Source: Bacteroidales bacterium (GTDB taxonomy: Bacteria; Bacteroidota; Bacteroidia; Bacteroidales; F082). Taken from it: 64,000 nucleotides of DNA. How positions within the stretch are numbered: the first letter of the stretch is position 1; every line of letters starts with the position of its first letter. A model generated the notes under the pieces. It was given only the letters and a program-made list of their open reading frames with translations, was not told the origin of the DNA and searched no databases. The position numbers and the translations under genes are program-made. Shown here in pieces: positions 44,358-52,655 of this stretch. The stretch covers positions 1-64,000 of the forward strand of contig JAFPWT010000016.1 in NCBI GenBank assembly GCA_017394865.1. Direction: 5' to 3'.

Positions 44358-45623
44358 TCATGTTTTTTGCTGTTTCTTTTTCGCAGCGGGAAATAATACA
44401 TTGTTAAGAATCAGCCGATAACCTGGCGAATTGGGGTACATATCGAGTTCCGTCGGAGGGTCGCCCACCAAATGTCGGTAGTCCTCCGGATCGTGCCCCC
44501 CGAGGAAAGTCCAAAAACCATTGCCATAGTTACCGTGGATGTAGCGGTCCTCCCCCAACGCTGCATTGTCGCCCAAAACGACGACACTAGGCTTTACGTA
44601 GGCTTTTCTAAAAGCAGTGGTCTGACCCATGAAGCCTTTAACGAGACGTTCGTGGCATTGCGTGAGCATGGTGGGAACAGGATCCCATTTGGCCGAAAAG
44701 TCGAACAGCAGGAAATAATCGTTGTTTTCGTTAACCGTCCTGATACGTTCATTGGGGATGTCGATATTCGACACCTCGTATTCCTGTGGGTTGGTTGAAA
44801 CCTTGAAGTCGGTGAATGCAAAGCAGTTGTCGTAGTTGAGTCTTTGAGGATCCCCAGGGTGAATCGGGTCGCCGTCAAACATATAGTCACAGATGTCGAG
44901 TCCCTCAGCTGCCAAAGCGATATCGAAGCTATCAGGGGCAGAACACATGGCAAACATGTAACCGCCACCGGCAACAAACTCTTTGATTTTCTTGGCTACA
45001 GCGAGTTTGAGCTGCGACACCTTCTTAAAGCCCCAACGGGCTGCCGTGGTCTCCTGTAGTTTCACATCTTCCTGATACCACGGATAACTATGATAGCGTG
45101 CCCAAAACTTGCCATACTGTCCGGTGAAATCCTCGTGGTGAAGATGCAGCCAGTCATAGGACGGTAGCACGCCTTGCAGCACTTCGTCGTCGTAAACGAC
45201 ATCATAAGGGATCTCAGCATAGGTAAGCACCAGCGTCACCGCATCGTCCCAAGGCAAATTGTTCTTTGGTGCATACACCGCAATCTTCGGCACTTTCTGC
45301 AACTTCATTTCGTCCATGTTGACGCCAGGATCAGCGATCTCCGCCAAGATGGCGTCGGCTTGCGCATCAGCGATCACCTGATAGGACACATTGCGCATCT
45401 TGCACTCTTTCGCAAAAATCTCGTGGTATGGGATAAGATAGCTGCCTCCCCTATAGTTGAGCAACCAACTGATCTCAACCTCACGCTCCAAAACGAAGTA
45501 AGCCACGCCATACGCCTTCAGATGGTTCGTCTGAGTTTCATCCATAGGAATCAGCAGGTAGGCGCCTCTTATAGGAAGCACCGCCATCATCAGACCCAGA
45601 AACAGAAACAAGGCTTTCTTCAT
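44358..45623 (-). CDS. Exported Bacteroidetes protein often labelled asparagine synthetase B
   Basis: A 421-residue protein with a signal peptide (~1-20, MKKALFLFLGLMMAVLPIRG). The mature part begins AYLLIPMDETQTNHLKAYGV and contains YDWLHLHHEDFTGQYGKF and GGGYMFAMCSAPDSFDIAL. Homologues are well conserved in Bacteroidetes and frequently carry the name asparagine synthetase B, but no ATP-pyrophosphatase or glutaminase motif is visible and it is exported, so that name should not be used as a function. DWLHLHHED suggests a metal or active site; the true role is unknown. ATG 45623 is preferred because it begins the signal peptide. Confidence 0.8.
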   Translation of the reverse strand: MKKALFLFLGLMMAVLPIRGAYLLIPMDETQTNHLKAYGVAYFVLEREVEISWLLNYRGGSYLIPYHEIFAKECKMRNVSYQVIADAQADAILAEIADPGVNMDEMKLQKVPKIAVYAPKNNLPWDDAVTLVLTYAEIPYDVVYDDEVLQGVLPSYDWLHLHHEDFTGQYGKFWARYHSYPWYQEDVKLQETTAARWGFKKVSQLKLAVAKKIKEFVAGGGYMFAMCSAPDSFDIALAAEGLDICDYMFDGDPIHPGDPQRLNYDNCFAFTDFKVSTNPQEYEVSNIDIPNERIRTVNENNDYFLLFDFSAKWDPVPTMLTQCHERLVKGFMGQTTAFRKAYVKPSVVVLGDNAALGEDRYIHGNYGNGFWTFLGGHDPEDYRHLVGDPPTELDMYPNSPGYRLILNNVLFPAAKKKQQKT

Positions 45624-45645
45624 CTTGCGAAAACATTTTAGCGTG

Positions 45646-45653
45646 CAAAGATA
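45646..45653 (-). promoter_or_regulatory. -7 promoter box of the exported protein gene
   Basis: CAAAGATA (TATCTTTG on the minus strand), 22 bases upstream of the start codon at 45623. A CAAA at 45666-45669 is only 12 bases away and too close to be a standard -33 box. Confidence 0.45.
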
Positions 45654-45693
45654 AACTTTTTCTTCCAAATCTTGATATGTTTAAAAACTTTTA

Positions 45694-45701
45694 TATTTTT
45701 G
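45694..45701 (+). promoter_or_regulatory. -7 promoter box of the helix-hairpin-helix protein gene
   Basis: TATTTTTG, preceded by CTTG at 45671-45674 with a 19-base spacer, fits TTTG / TAnnTTTG apart from one base. The ATG is at 45723. It is divergent from the box at 45646-45653. Confidence 0.5.
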
Positions 45702-45722
45702 CAAATAAATAAACAACATTAT

Positions 45723-46460
45723 ATGAAAAACAACAGAAAAAAGATCAACCGTGGTTTAATTGTGATGAATAAAGGTGAACGTATTGCTGTCATTACGCTC
45801 CTTGTTATCATTGCTATTTTATTAGCTTTCAGTGTATTCCGTCCAGCGCTGCATTTCTCGGACAAGGATATGGTGGCATTCCATAACCTGGATTCATTAA
45901 TTGCATTGCAGGAAAAAGCTGAATCCGAAAAAAAAGATAAACCTTATAGTTTCCCGGAGTCTTCCTCAAATTTCGCTTCAACAAATAAAACACCGAAGTC
46001 CATTCCAAAATCTGCTCCGTCAAAGTCTGAACCTCCGAAAAAAGGCTCCACAACACCCACTCCTAAAAAGATTCCTATTCTCGAGTTGAACGCCACGGAT
46101 TCGGTTGCTTTGGTGGCATTGCCACAAATCGGCGAGGTGATGGCCAGCCGTATCCAGCGTTACCGCGACCGGCTAGGGGGTTATGTGTGCTACGAGCAAC
46201 TTTACGAGATCAAAGGCATGGATTCAGCGCGCTTCGCCACCGTCAGGCCTTACCTTTTGCTTGACATCTCAAACATCAGAAAGTTGGAGGTCAATCGTGA
46301 TGAGTTCAAAACCCTACTGCGTCACCCCTATCTTGAATATGAGCAAGTGAAAGCCATCGTCAACTACCGTGAACGGAAAGGATTAATCCGCAACTGGGAG
46401 CAGCTGAAAGGAATTGTCGGCGAGGTGAATCCGCTGTTGGAACGGTATGTGTCTTATTAG
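45723..46460 (+). CDS. Membrane-anchored ComEA-like helix-hairpin-helix protein
   Basis: A 245-residue protein with a basic N-terminus, one membrane helix (~21-38, IAVITLLVIIAILLAF), a P/K/S-rich spacer (~70-115) and C-terminal helix-hairpin-helix repeats: LNATDSVALVALPQIGEVMASRI followed by a LYEIKGM hairpin, and a second copy ending EQLKGIVGEVNPLL. HhH domains bind DNA non-specifically; ComEA proteins capture DNA at the membrane in natural transformation, but many Bacteroidetes homologues have no known role. The start at 45723 avoids an upstream extension that would include the promoter. Confidence 0.8.
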   Translation: MKNNRKKINRGLIVMNKGERIAVITLLVIIAILLAFSVFRPALHFSDKDMVAFHNLDSLIALQEKAESEKKDKPYSFPESSSNFASTNKTPKSIPKSAPSKSEPPKKGSTTPTPKKIPILELNATDSVALVALPQIGEVMASRIQRYRDRLGGYVCYEQLYEIKGMDSARFATVRPYLLLDISNIRKLEVNRDEFKTLLRHPYLEYEQVKAIVNYRERKGLIRNWEQLKGIVGEVNPLLERYVSY

Positions 46461-46477
46461 AAGACAGAAGGAAGAAG

Positions 46478-47851
46478 TCAGGGGTTTAGGAGGCCCGAGA
46501 TGAAGATGACCGCAATAGCAAGCGGAGCTATAAACTTGATAATGAAATAGACGATTCCTTTTATAGAGAGTTTCAACTTGCCATCGTTGGTAAGTTCCGC
46601 ATTGAACCACCTCTTCCCCATGATCCAGCCAACGAAGATGACAATGAACAATGCACCAACAGGAAGCAGCACCTTTGCGGAAATGAAATCAAGATTCTCG
46701 AAGAACGACTTACCGGCGATGGTGAAAATCGATCCTTCCTTAAGACTCAACGAAGCAAACACGCCTAATGCCATACAACCCACCGAAGCCAGCACCGTCG
46801 CCCAACGGCGTGGGAGATGCAGTTCCTCGACGAGATAGGCTACGATGACCTCAAGCAATGAGATGGTGGAGGTCAACGCTGCCACAGCCAGCAAGACGAA
46901 GAAGATGATGCACAAAAAATAGCCAACACCTTCCATTTGGTTGAAAATCATCGGCAAAGTACTAAAAATCAAGCTCATGCCATTAACCTCAGTCCCAGGC
47001 TTAGGAGGTAGTTCTCCAAAAGAATATGCCGCAGGGAAAATAACCAAGGCGGCCAGCACAGCCACCATCGTGTCAGCCAAAACCACCGAGAGTGAGGTCG
47101 TCACCATGTTATCATCCTTTTTAATATAGGAACCATAAGTGATCAGCACTCCCATGCCCATGCTGAGCGAGAAAAACGCCTGTCCCAGGGCACTCACCAG
47201 CACCGATCCCGTGATTTTAGAGAAATCTGGCTTGAAAAGGAACGCCAAGCCTTCGCCAGCTTTGTCAAGGGTCAGCGTATAAACGCCCAGCACAATAAGG
47301 ATGAGCACCAACAAAGGCATGAGGATCTTGGTGTATTTCTCAATACCATTGGCAACGCCTTTGAACACCACGAAACCCGTCAAGAAAATGAACGCACCCT
47401 GCCACAACACGTTTTTCCATCCCATCTGTTGAAAGGCTTTGAACTCTGCCACTATCGTCTCATGATCTTTTGCGACACCGTTTTCGTGGAACTGATTGCC
47501 CACTGCTTTCACGATGTACTCCAACGTCCATCCTGCCACGGTGGAATAGAACGCCATGATAATGAAGGCGCAAATCACGCCGAGGTAGCCAAGTATCGGC
47601 CATGCCGAACGAGGTCGCAACGTCCTGAAGGCACCTATAGGGTTCTTCTGCGTGGCACGTCCGATAACGAATTCGCTGAGCATCACAGGAACGCCCAGAC
47701 AAAGCACGATCAGCAGATAAACCAGAAGGAAGGCTCCTCCTCCATTGCCACTCAACTCACAGGGGAAGCGGTAAATGTTGCCCAGTCCCACCGCCGAACC
47801 CGCGGCAGCAGCAATGATGCCTATCTTGGAACCGAAACCGTCACGACTCAT
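46478..47851 (-). CDS. Neurotransmitter:sodium symporter family transporter
   Basis: A 457-residue membrane protein of the NSS/SNF family (LeuT, MhsT), which imports amino acids or similar solutes with sodium. The N-terminal sequence DGFGSKIGIIAAAAGSAVGLGNIYRFP is the unwound TM1 substrate/Na+ site of the family, and TM6 has FFSLSMGMGVLITYGSY. About 11-12 helices are visible. It starts 19 bases after the upp stop on the same strand. Substrate is not evident. Confidence 0.92.
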   Translation of the reverse strand: MSRDGFGSKIGIIAAAAGSAVGLGNIYRFPCELSGNGGGAFLLVYLLIVLCLGVPVMLSEFVIGRATQKNPIGAFRTLRPRSAWPILGYLGVICAFIIMAFYSTVAGWTLEYIVKAVGNQFHENGVAKDHETIVAEFKAFQQMGWKNVLWQGAFIFLTGFVVFKGVANGIEKYTKILMPLLVLILIVLGVYTLTLDKAGEGLAFLFKPDFSKITGSVLVSALGQAFFSLSMGMGVLITYGSYIKKDDNMVTTSLSVVLADTMVAVLAALVIFPAAYSFGELPPKPGTEVNGMSLIFSTLPMIFNQMEGVGYFLCIIFFVLLAVAALTSTISLLEVIVAYLVEELHLPRRWATVLASVGCMALGVFASLSLKEGSIFTIAGKSFFENLDFISAKVLLPVGALFIVIFVGWIMGKRWFNAELTNDGKLKLSIKGIVYFIIKFIAPLAIAVIFISGLLNP

Positions 47852-47870
47852 AACGCTGATTTTCTAAGGA

Positions 47871-48533
47871 TTAACTGTGTTTCTCACCGAAAGCCAAGTC
47901 ACCGGCATCGCCAAGACCTGGAACCACATAAGCCCTCGCCGTAAGCTCATCGTCGACGGAGCCCACCCATATGGTGACTGGCATACGCGACATCTTAAGT
48001 TTCACATGGTTAAGGCCTTCGGCCGATGCCACCGCCACGGCGATGTGAATGTGTTTCGGCACCATGTCGTCACCCAACAGTCCTTCGATGGTTTTCACCA
48101 GCGACTCGCCTGTGGCCAGCAAAGGATCGCATACCACCAACACCCTGTCGTTCAAATCAGGCGCCGAGAAATACTCCACGCGAATCTCAGAATCGTCATC
48201 CTTGTCGTACTTGCGGTATGCTGCCACAAAAGCGTTGTCGGCCTTGTCGAACATGTTAAGCATGCCGTTATGGAAAGGGATGCCAGCACGAAGTATTGTG
48301 GCGAGCACCGGCTGTTCCTTCAGCACCCTGACCTCCTTGACACCCAAAGGAGTAATCACCTCTTTCGCCTCATATTCAAGGGTTTTGCTGATTTCGTAGG
48401 CCATGATCTCGCCCACCCGTTCCAGATTGCGGCGAAAACGCATACGGTCACGCTGGACCACCTCATCGCGAATTTCAGCCATCACATCATTGAAAAGACT
48501 GTCCTGCAGCCCAAGGTTGTTCACTTCGATCAT
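47871..48533 (-). CDS. upp: Uracil phosphoribosyltransferase
   Basis: A 220-residue cytosolic salvage enzyme that makes UMP from uracil and PRPP. The PRPP loop VLVVCDPLLATGESLV and the C-terminal uracil-binding segment YVVPGLGDAGDLAFG are present, as is the LRAGIPFHNGM motif. ATG 48533 (MIEVNNLG) is preferred to an upstream in-frame start that would overlap the -7 box region. It shares a strand and a short gap with the sodium symporter. Confidence 0.94.
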   Translation of the reverse strand: MIEVNNLGLQDSLFNDVMAEIRDEVVQRDRMRFRRNLERVGEIMAYEISKTLEYEAKEVITPLGVKEVRVLKEQPVLATILRAGIPFHNGMLNMFDKADNAFVAAYRKYDKDDDSEIRVEYFSAPDLNDRVLVVCDPLLATGESLVKTIEGLLGDDMVPKHIHIAVAVASAEGLNHVKLKMSRMPVTIWVGSVDDELTARAYVVPGLGDAGDLAFGEKHS

Positions 48534-48557
48534 CGTAAAGAGCTTTTGAGTTTGAAA

Positions 48558-48587
48558 CAAAAATACAAAAAATTAGGTTAAAGCAAG
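48558..48587 (-). promoter_or_regulatory. upp promoter
   Basis: On the minus strand TATTTTTG (48558-48565) is preceded by CTTG (48584-48587) after 18 bases, close to TTTG / TAnnTTTG, 24 bases upstream of the start codon. Confidence 0.5.
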
Positions 48588-48606
48588 AAAAAAAGCCAAA
48601 GTTTTT

Positions 48607-49518
48607 TCATCGCAGAGGATTTTTCAAACGATAGGTGAAAGAAGGATAGAAAACCGGCGCTCCTCCAAACCCTTGGTAAAAACGAGCAAGGTTATCATCA
48701 TCGGACCCTTCAAAATCAAAAGTCAAAGACTGACCTGCAAATTTCCTAATCACCTGGTCCATCAAAAACGACATTGCCTGGACTTCTTTGCCTTTCTTAC
48801 TGTTTCCAGAAAACAAAAATGTCAATCGTTGATGACTAAGCACAAATAACACACCACATATAATATCATCGTTATCAATCGTTTTAATACCATAAACAAA
48901 AGCTTTACTTGAAGATAAAGCAGTGGTCGTAAGATGTTCCAAACGGGCATATTCCACGTCGCCCCAATGCTTCACCGACGCTCCTCGATCATTCCGGAAC
49001 AGTTCAATGACTTTATGGATAGAAACTTCCTCTACCAACTGCAAATCATAATTTAATGATTTCTTTAGATTACGTTTTGTATTATCGTGATAATTAGATG
49101 ATAAAATATTATAGTCTTGATTCAAATCAAGCAAGTGATTCCGATGAAGATCGACACCCGGCCAAGTGTTATCGATAGGATTATTTTCATTGAGACGGAT
49201 TTCAACGAGGCGGTATTTCTTGGGAATTGCCTGGAGGAAGGTTTTAGTGGTTTCAGGAGTAACATCAGCCAAAGAAAACACCCCCAACTGTTGAACGAAA
49301 AAAGGCTGGCAAAGGTAAGAGATACCATATTTTTTCTTACATGTCAACGGCATAATACTCAAATATTTACCATCCTTCATTTCAACTAATGCCTCCCATC
49401 CAGGATGCACAACATCGAGGTACCACGACCAAGCATAGACGATCCCATTCGAAGCATGAGCCACGCAGTCGTCCCACAGGACTTTGTCAATCTTTTCGTG
49501 AGTCAGATAGGTGATCAT
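48607..49518 (-). CDS. FemAB/GNAT-like acyltransferase
   Basis: A 303-residue cytosolic protein with the FemAB/lipid II aminoacyltransferase-like GNAT fold. It has an N-terminal WDDCVAHASNGIVYAWSWYLD segment, the YHDNTKRNLKKSL motif that resembles the family's (R/N)R-x(2)-KK loop, and the C-terminal LTFDFEGSDDDNLARFYQGFGG acetyl-CoA-type motif. Such proteins transfer amino acids or acyl groups to envelope or exopolysaccharide precursors; the substrate here is unknown. Its ATG overlaps the stop of the upstream deacetylase-like gene (ATGA), so the two probably act together. Confidence 0.72.
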   Translation of the reverse strand: MITYLTHEKIDKVLWDDCVAHASNGIVYAWSWYLDVVHPGWEALVEMKDGKYLSIMPLTCKKKYGISYLCQPFFVQQLGVFSLADVTPETTKTFLQAIPKKYRLVEIRLNENNPIDNTWPGVDLHRNHLLDLNQDYNILSSNYHDNTKRNLKKSLNYDLQLVEEVSIHKVIELFRNDRGASVKHWGDVEYARLEHLTTTALSSSKAFVYGIKTIDNDDIICGVLFVLSHQRLTFLFSGNSKKGKEVQAMSFLMDQVIRKFAGQSLTFDFEGSDDDNLARFYQGFGGAPVFYPSFTYRLKNPLR

Positions 49519-50807
49519 CGGCAGTTCTCCAAAATTTTCCGGTACATCTCTGGCCAGCCAGCCCATCGTTTTTCGCCTCCGAGCGTCTCATTATGGGTCA
49601 AATAAATAAAGGTACCGTTCACTTTCCTAACTTCATCAACTACTTTAGTTATCAAATTATAAGAATCTGATACACTCAAATTTAAATAATCCTTTAAAGT
49701 ACCATCCATCACTGCAAAAGGATGAATATGGAGGGAGGTTGGCATATCGCTTTCGAGGTCGAAGAAATTGAAGGTAGTGGCGGTTCCGGCGCGGAAACCG
49801 ACTTGGGAGGCATAGCCCATGGTATAGTCATCGTGAATATCCAATTCGATAAGCCGCTGGTAACTTCTTGGGAGGGTCATCCTCAGAAAGTGTTGTCGGC
49901 TTTTGGTGACATCACGGTTAAGCACGGAGGAGAGGCGTTCCACCTCTTTCTGAAGACGTTCCAGGTTAAGATACGATGAGAACGAGGGGTGTATGCCCAC
50001 ATCGGCATAGTCGCCGATTCGCTTGATGAGGGTACGGAACGCATCTTTGCGGATTGAGATGCTTTTATCATTGGTGTCGTAATCGCCGCAATGGATAAAA
50101 TAGATAGGCTTCAAATGAAACTCTTCCTGAAGTTGGATTTGAAAATCGAAGCTATCAAAGGGATCACGTTGATGTTTGAAAATCACCCTGTTACGTCGTC
50201 CAATCTCCTCCCATTCACCTGAGAAGAAATCTCTTGCATAGGCTCCGGCGGTGCGGAAGAAACCTTTGTGGAGGTAGGCCCATGCTGCATCAACATCATA
50301 GGTCGGTTGGAAAACATAAGTCCTTTTTTTTGTCGGTTCCTCCAAATGCAAGCATTTGGCCAGTTCCATCACCCAAAGGTCGACGACGGGTTTGTCGAGC
50401 ACACCCATTTGGTAAAGACACGACGATTCCGGAGTAAAGCGTCCATACTGGTCACGCACCTGAGGCAGGTATTCTTCGTAACGGGTAATGAGAAAGAAAA
50501 TCGCCGAAAAGACATCGAACGGCATCAGGGAGCGGGAGGTATAAACTGGAAAAATCCCTTTAATATCTTGGAAGTCAAATGGTTTCAATTCTTGTTCATA
50601 GATATCACGTTCGAAGAGCAGCCCCACAGATTTCAGGAAAGGCTCATCCCAAAGGGGATTTGGACCGTAACTCATCTTCGGCCCTTCGAAGTCGCGGAAC
50701 GAAGCCACGTCGGTGGTGACCGAAAAGTCCACACCCAACAGCGTACCGAAAACAAAATCAAGGGTATACTGCAGGCGGTTGGTGTTTTTGGGGGCGAGAA
50801 TCAGCAT
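49515..50807 (-). CDS. Polysaccharide deacetylase-like protein with DUF7033-type N-terminus
   Basis: A 430-residue protein without a clear signal peptide. The N-terminal ~120 residues contain YGPNPLWDEPFL and FDVFSAIFFLITRYEEYL, a conserved Bacteroidetes module. The C-terminal part has NodB/polysaccharide-deacetylase-like elements: TYDVDAAWAY (metal Asp-like), DVGIHPSFSSYLNLERLQKE, HFLRMTLPRSYQRL and IHPFAVMDGTL. This family is linked to envelope glycan or exopolysaccharide processing. It is paired by overlap with the FemAB/GNAT-like gene. A TAAGTTTG -7 box at 50827-50834 lies 19 bases upstream. Confidence 0.75.
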   Translation of the reverse strand: MLILAPKNTNRLQYTLDFVFGTLLGVDFSVTTDVASFRDFEGPKMSYGPNPLWDEPFLKSVGLLFERDIYEQELKPFDFQDIKGIFPVYTSRSLMPFDVFSAIFFLITRYEEYLPQVRDQYGRFTPESSCLYQMGVLDKPVVDLWVMELAKCLHLEEPTKKRTYVFQPTYDVDAAWAYLHKGFFRTAGAYARDFFSGEWEEIGRRNRVIFKHQRDPFDSFDFQIQLQEEFHLKPIYFIHCGDYDTNDKSISIRKDAFRTLIKRIGDYADVGIHPSFSSYLNLERLQKEVERLSSVLNRDVTKSRQHFLRMTLPRSYQRLIELDIHDDYTMGYASQVGFRAGTATTFNFFDLESDMPTSLHIHPFAVMDGTLKDYLNLSVSDSYNLITKVVDEVRKVNGTFIYLTHNETLGGEKRWAGWPEMYRKILENCR

Positions 50808-50826
50808 GGCTCTGACAAATAATGAG

Positions 50827-50859
50827 CAAACTTACGGAAAAAAAACGGATGTTTTCAAG
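50827..50859 (-). promoter_or_regulatory. Promoter of the deacetylase-like gene
   Basis: On the minus strand TAAGTTTG (50827-50834) is preceded by CTTG (50856-50859) after 21 bases. It faces the dnaX promoter across about 50 bases. Confidence 0.45.
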
Positions 50860-50877
50860 GGGAGAGCAAAAAAACCT

Positions 50878-50885
50878 TATCTTTG
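50878..50885 (+). promoter_or_regulatory. -7 promoter box of dnaX
   Basis: TATCTTTG matches TAnnTTTG and lies 23 bases before the dnaX ATG at 50909. No TTTG -33 is visible at the usual distance. Confidence 0.5.
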
Positions 50886-50908
50886 TAGTTTCAATTTTTA
50901 GGAAACTT

Positions 50909-52612
50909 ATGGATAATTTCATCGTATCAGCGAGGAAATACAGGCCTGCGACCTTCGACACGGTTGTCGGACAGCAGTCCATCACCACGACGCTGAAAAA
51001 CGCCATCCAGAACCAGTCGCTGGCGCAAGCCTACTTGTTCTGTGGCCCCCGCGGTGTAGGTAAGACCACTTGCGCGCGCATCATGGCCAAGACCATCAAT
51101 TGCCTCCACCCCACAGAGCACATGGAGGCCTGCAACGAATGCGAGTCGTGCCGGGCCTTCAACAACAACGCCTCGTTCAACATCTACGAGCTCGACGCCG
51201 CATCCAACAACTCCGTGGAGGACATCCGCAATCTGGTAGAGCAAGTACGCATCCCCCCGCAGATCGGACGATACAAGGTCTACATCATCGACGAGGTCCA
51301 CATGCTCAGCAAGGATGCTTTCAACGCTTTCCTGAAGACTTTGGAGGAGCCACCAGCGTATGCCAAGTTCATCCTCGCCACCACCGAGAAACACAAAATC
51401 ATCCCAACCATCCTTTCGCGTTGCCAAATATTTGATTTCAAGCGTATTACCATCGAAGATATCGAGAAACACCTGGCCTACGTCGCCAAGAGCGAAGGCG
51501 TCAGTGCCGAGCCTGAAGCCTTGAATATCATCGCCCAGAAAGCCGACGGAGCCTTACGTGATGCCCTCTCGATCTTCGATCAGATGGTCAGTTTCTCCGG
51601 CAACAACATCACCTACAAGTCGGTCATCGAGAACCTCAACGTGCTCGACTACGACTACTATTTCAGGATAGTCGACGATTTGCTGCAGGGTAATACGAGC
51701 GACATCCTGCTGGTGGTCAACGATATTATTAATAAAGGTTTTGAGCCGCAGCATTTCATCAACGGTATGGGCAGCCATCTCCGCAGCCTCTTAGTGAGCA
51801 AAGACGCCGCCACTGTACAGCTTCTCGAAGTGAGCGAACAGCTTCGCGCACGTTATGTGGACCAAGCCACCCGCTGCCCCCTGCCCTTCCTGGTCAAAGC
51901 GCTCAGCATCAACAATCAAAGTGACATCGACTACCGCAGCGTCAACAACAAACGACTGCATCTGGAGGTGAACCTATTGAAGATGATGTATGTGGAGATG
52001 AAGCAAGCCGTTCCGCCGCCAAACCCTCAGGTGGGCGGAGTTAATCCGCCACAACAACAACCACAGCAGCAGCCTCAGCCTCAACCACAGCCTCAGCAAC
52101 AACCTCAGCAACCTATTCAGGCTGAAAGTCCTACAGCCGAGCAACCGCCTATGGTCCGTCAACGGCCAAGAGGCGGAGGCAGCACCATTTCCATCACCCA
52201 AAGCCTACAACAAGCCACCGAGAAAGAAGAAGAGGAACCCACCTGGGACACGCCATTCACTCAAGAGCAACTGAAAGCAACGTGGCACGAATTCATTGAC
52301 AGATACAAGAGAATCTCCCCTACCTTTGCTGCCGGGCTTAGCAAATACGAGCCCGAGCTACGCGAAGGCAACGAGATCCACTTCCACGTCGACAACATGC
52401 TCTTCGAGAACGACACTGACGGCATGAGCGCCCTGCGTAACCACTTGAAAAACACCCTCCACAACAACCAATACACGCTCCATCCCGAACTAATGGACAA
52501 ACCCGCCGAGATAGAAGCTTACACTGACAAAGAGAAATTCGAGAAAATGGCAGAAGCCCATCCAGAACTCAGAAAACTACAAATGGAACTCAGGCTTGAA
52601 GGAGACCTTTAG
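50909..52612 (+). CDS. dnaX: DNA polymerase III gamma/tau subunit
   Basis: A 567-residue clamp-loader ATPase. Domain I has Walker A GPRGVGKTTCARI (~45-57), a zinc module with CLHPTEHMEACNECESC, and Walker B IIDEVHML; sensor 1 is in LATTEKHKIIPTILSRCQ. Domains II-III follow to ~365. Residues ~367-406 are a low-complexity P/Q linker (PQQQPQQQPQPQPQPQ), and the C-terminal ~165 residues are a tau-type polymerase-binding region. No obvious frameshift heptamer was looked for beyond the A-rich linker, so a separate gamma form is not claimed. ATG 50909 is chosen over an upstream frame that overlaps the promoter. Confidence 0.96.
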   Translation: MDNFIVSARKYRPATFDTVVGQQSITTTLKNAIQNQSLAQAYLFCGPRGVGKTTCARIMAKTINCLHPTEHMEACNECESCRAFNNNASFNIYELDAASNNSVEDIRNLVEQVRIPPQIGRYKVYIIDEVHMLSKDAFNAFLKTLEEPPAYAKFILATTEKHKIIPTILSRCQIFDFKRITIEDIEKHLAYVAKSEGVSAEPEALNIIAQKADGALRDALSIFDQMVSFSGNNITYKSVIENLNVLDYDYYFRIVDDLLQGNTSDILLVVNDIINKGFEPQHFINGMGSHLRSLLVSKDAATVQLLEVSEQLRARYVDQATRCPLPFLVKALSINNQSDIDYRSVNNKRLHLEVNLLKMMYVEMKQAVPPPNPQVGGVNPPQQQPQQQPQPQPQPQQQPQQPIQAESPTAEQPPMVRQRPRGGGSTISITQSLQQATEKEEEEPTWDTPFTQEQLKATWHEFIDRYKRISPTFAAGLSKYEPELREGNEIHFHVDNMLFENDTDGMSALRNHLKNTLHNNQYTLHPELMDKPAEIEAYTDKEKFEKMAEAHPELRKLQMELRLEGDL

Positions 52613-52655
52613 AGAGATTATAGATAAACATCAACAATATTAATATACAAAAAAA

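Noticed and set aside
52009..52126. Tandem repeat or regulatory element in the CAG/CAA-rich stretch of dnaX
   Set aside because: It is the low-complexity P/Q linker of DnaX and needs no other explanation.
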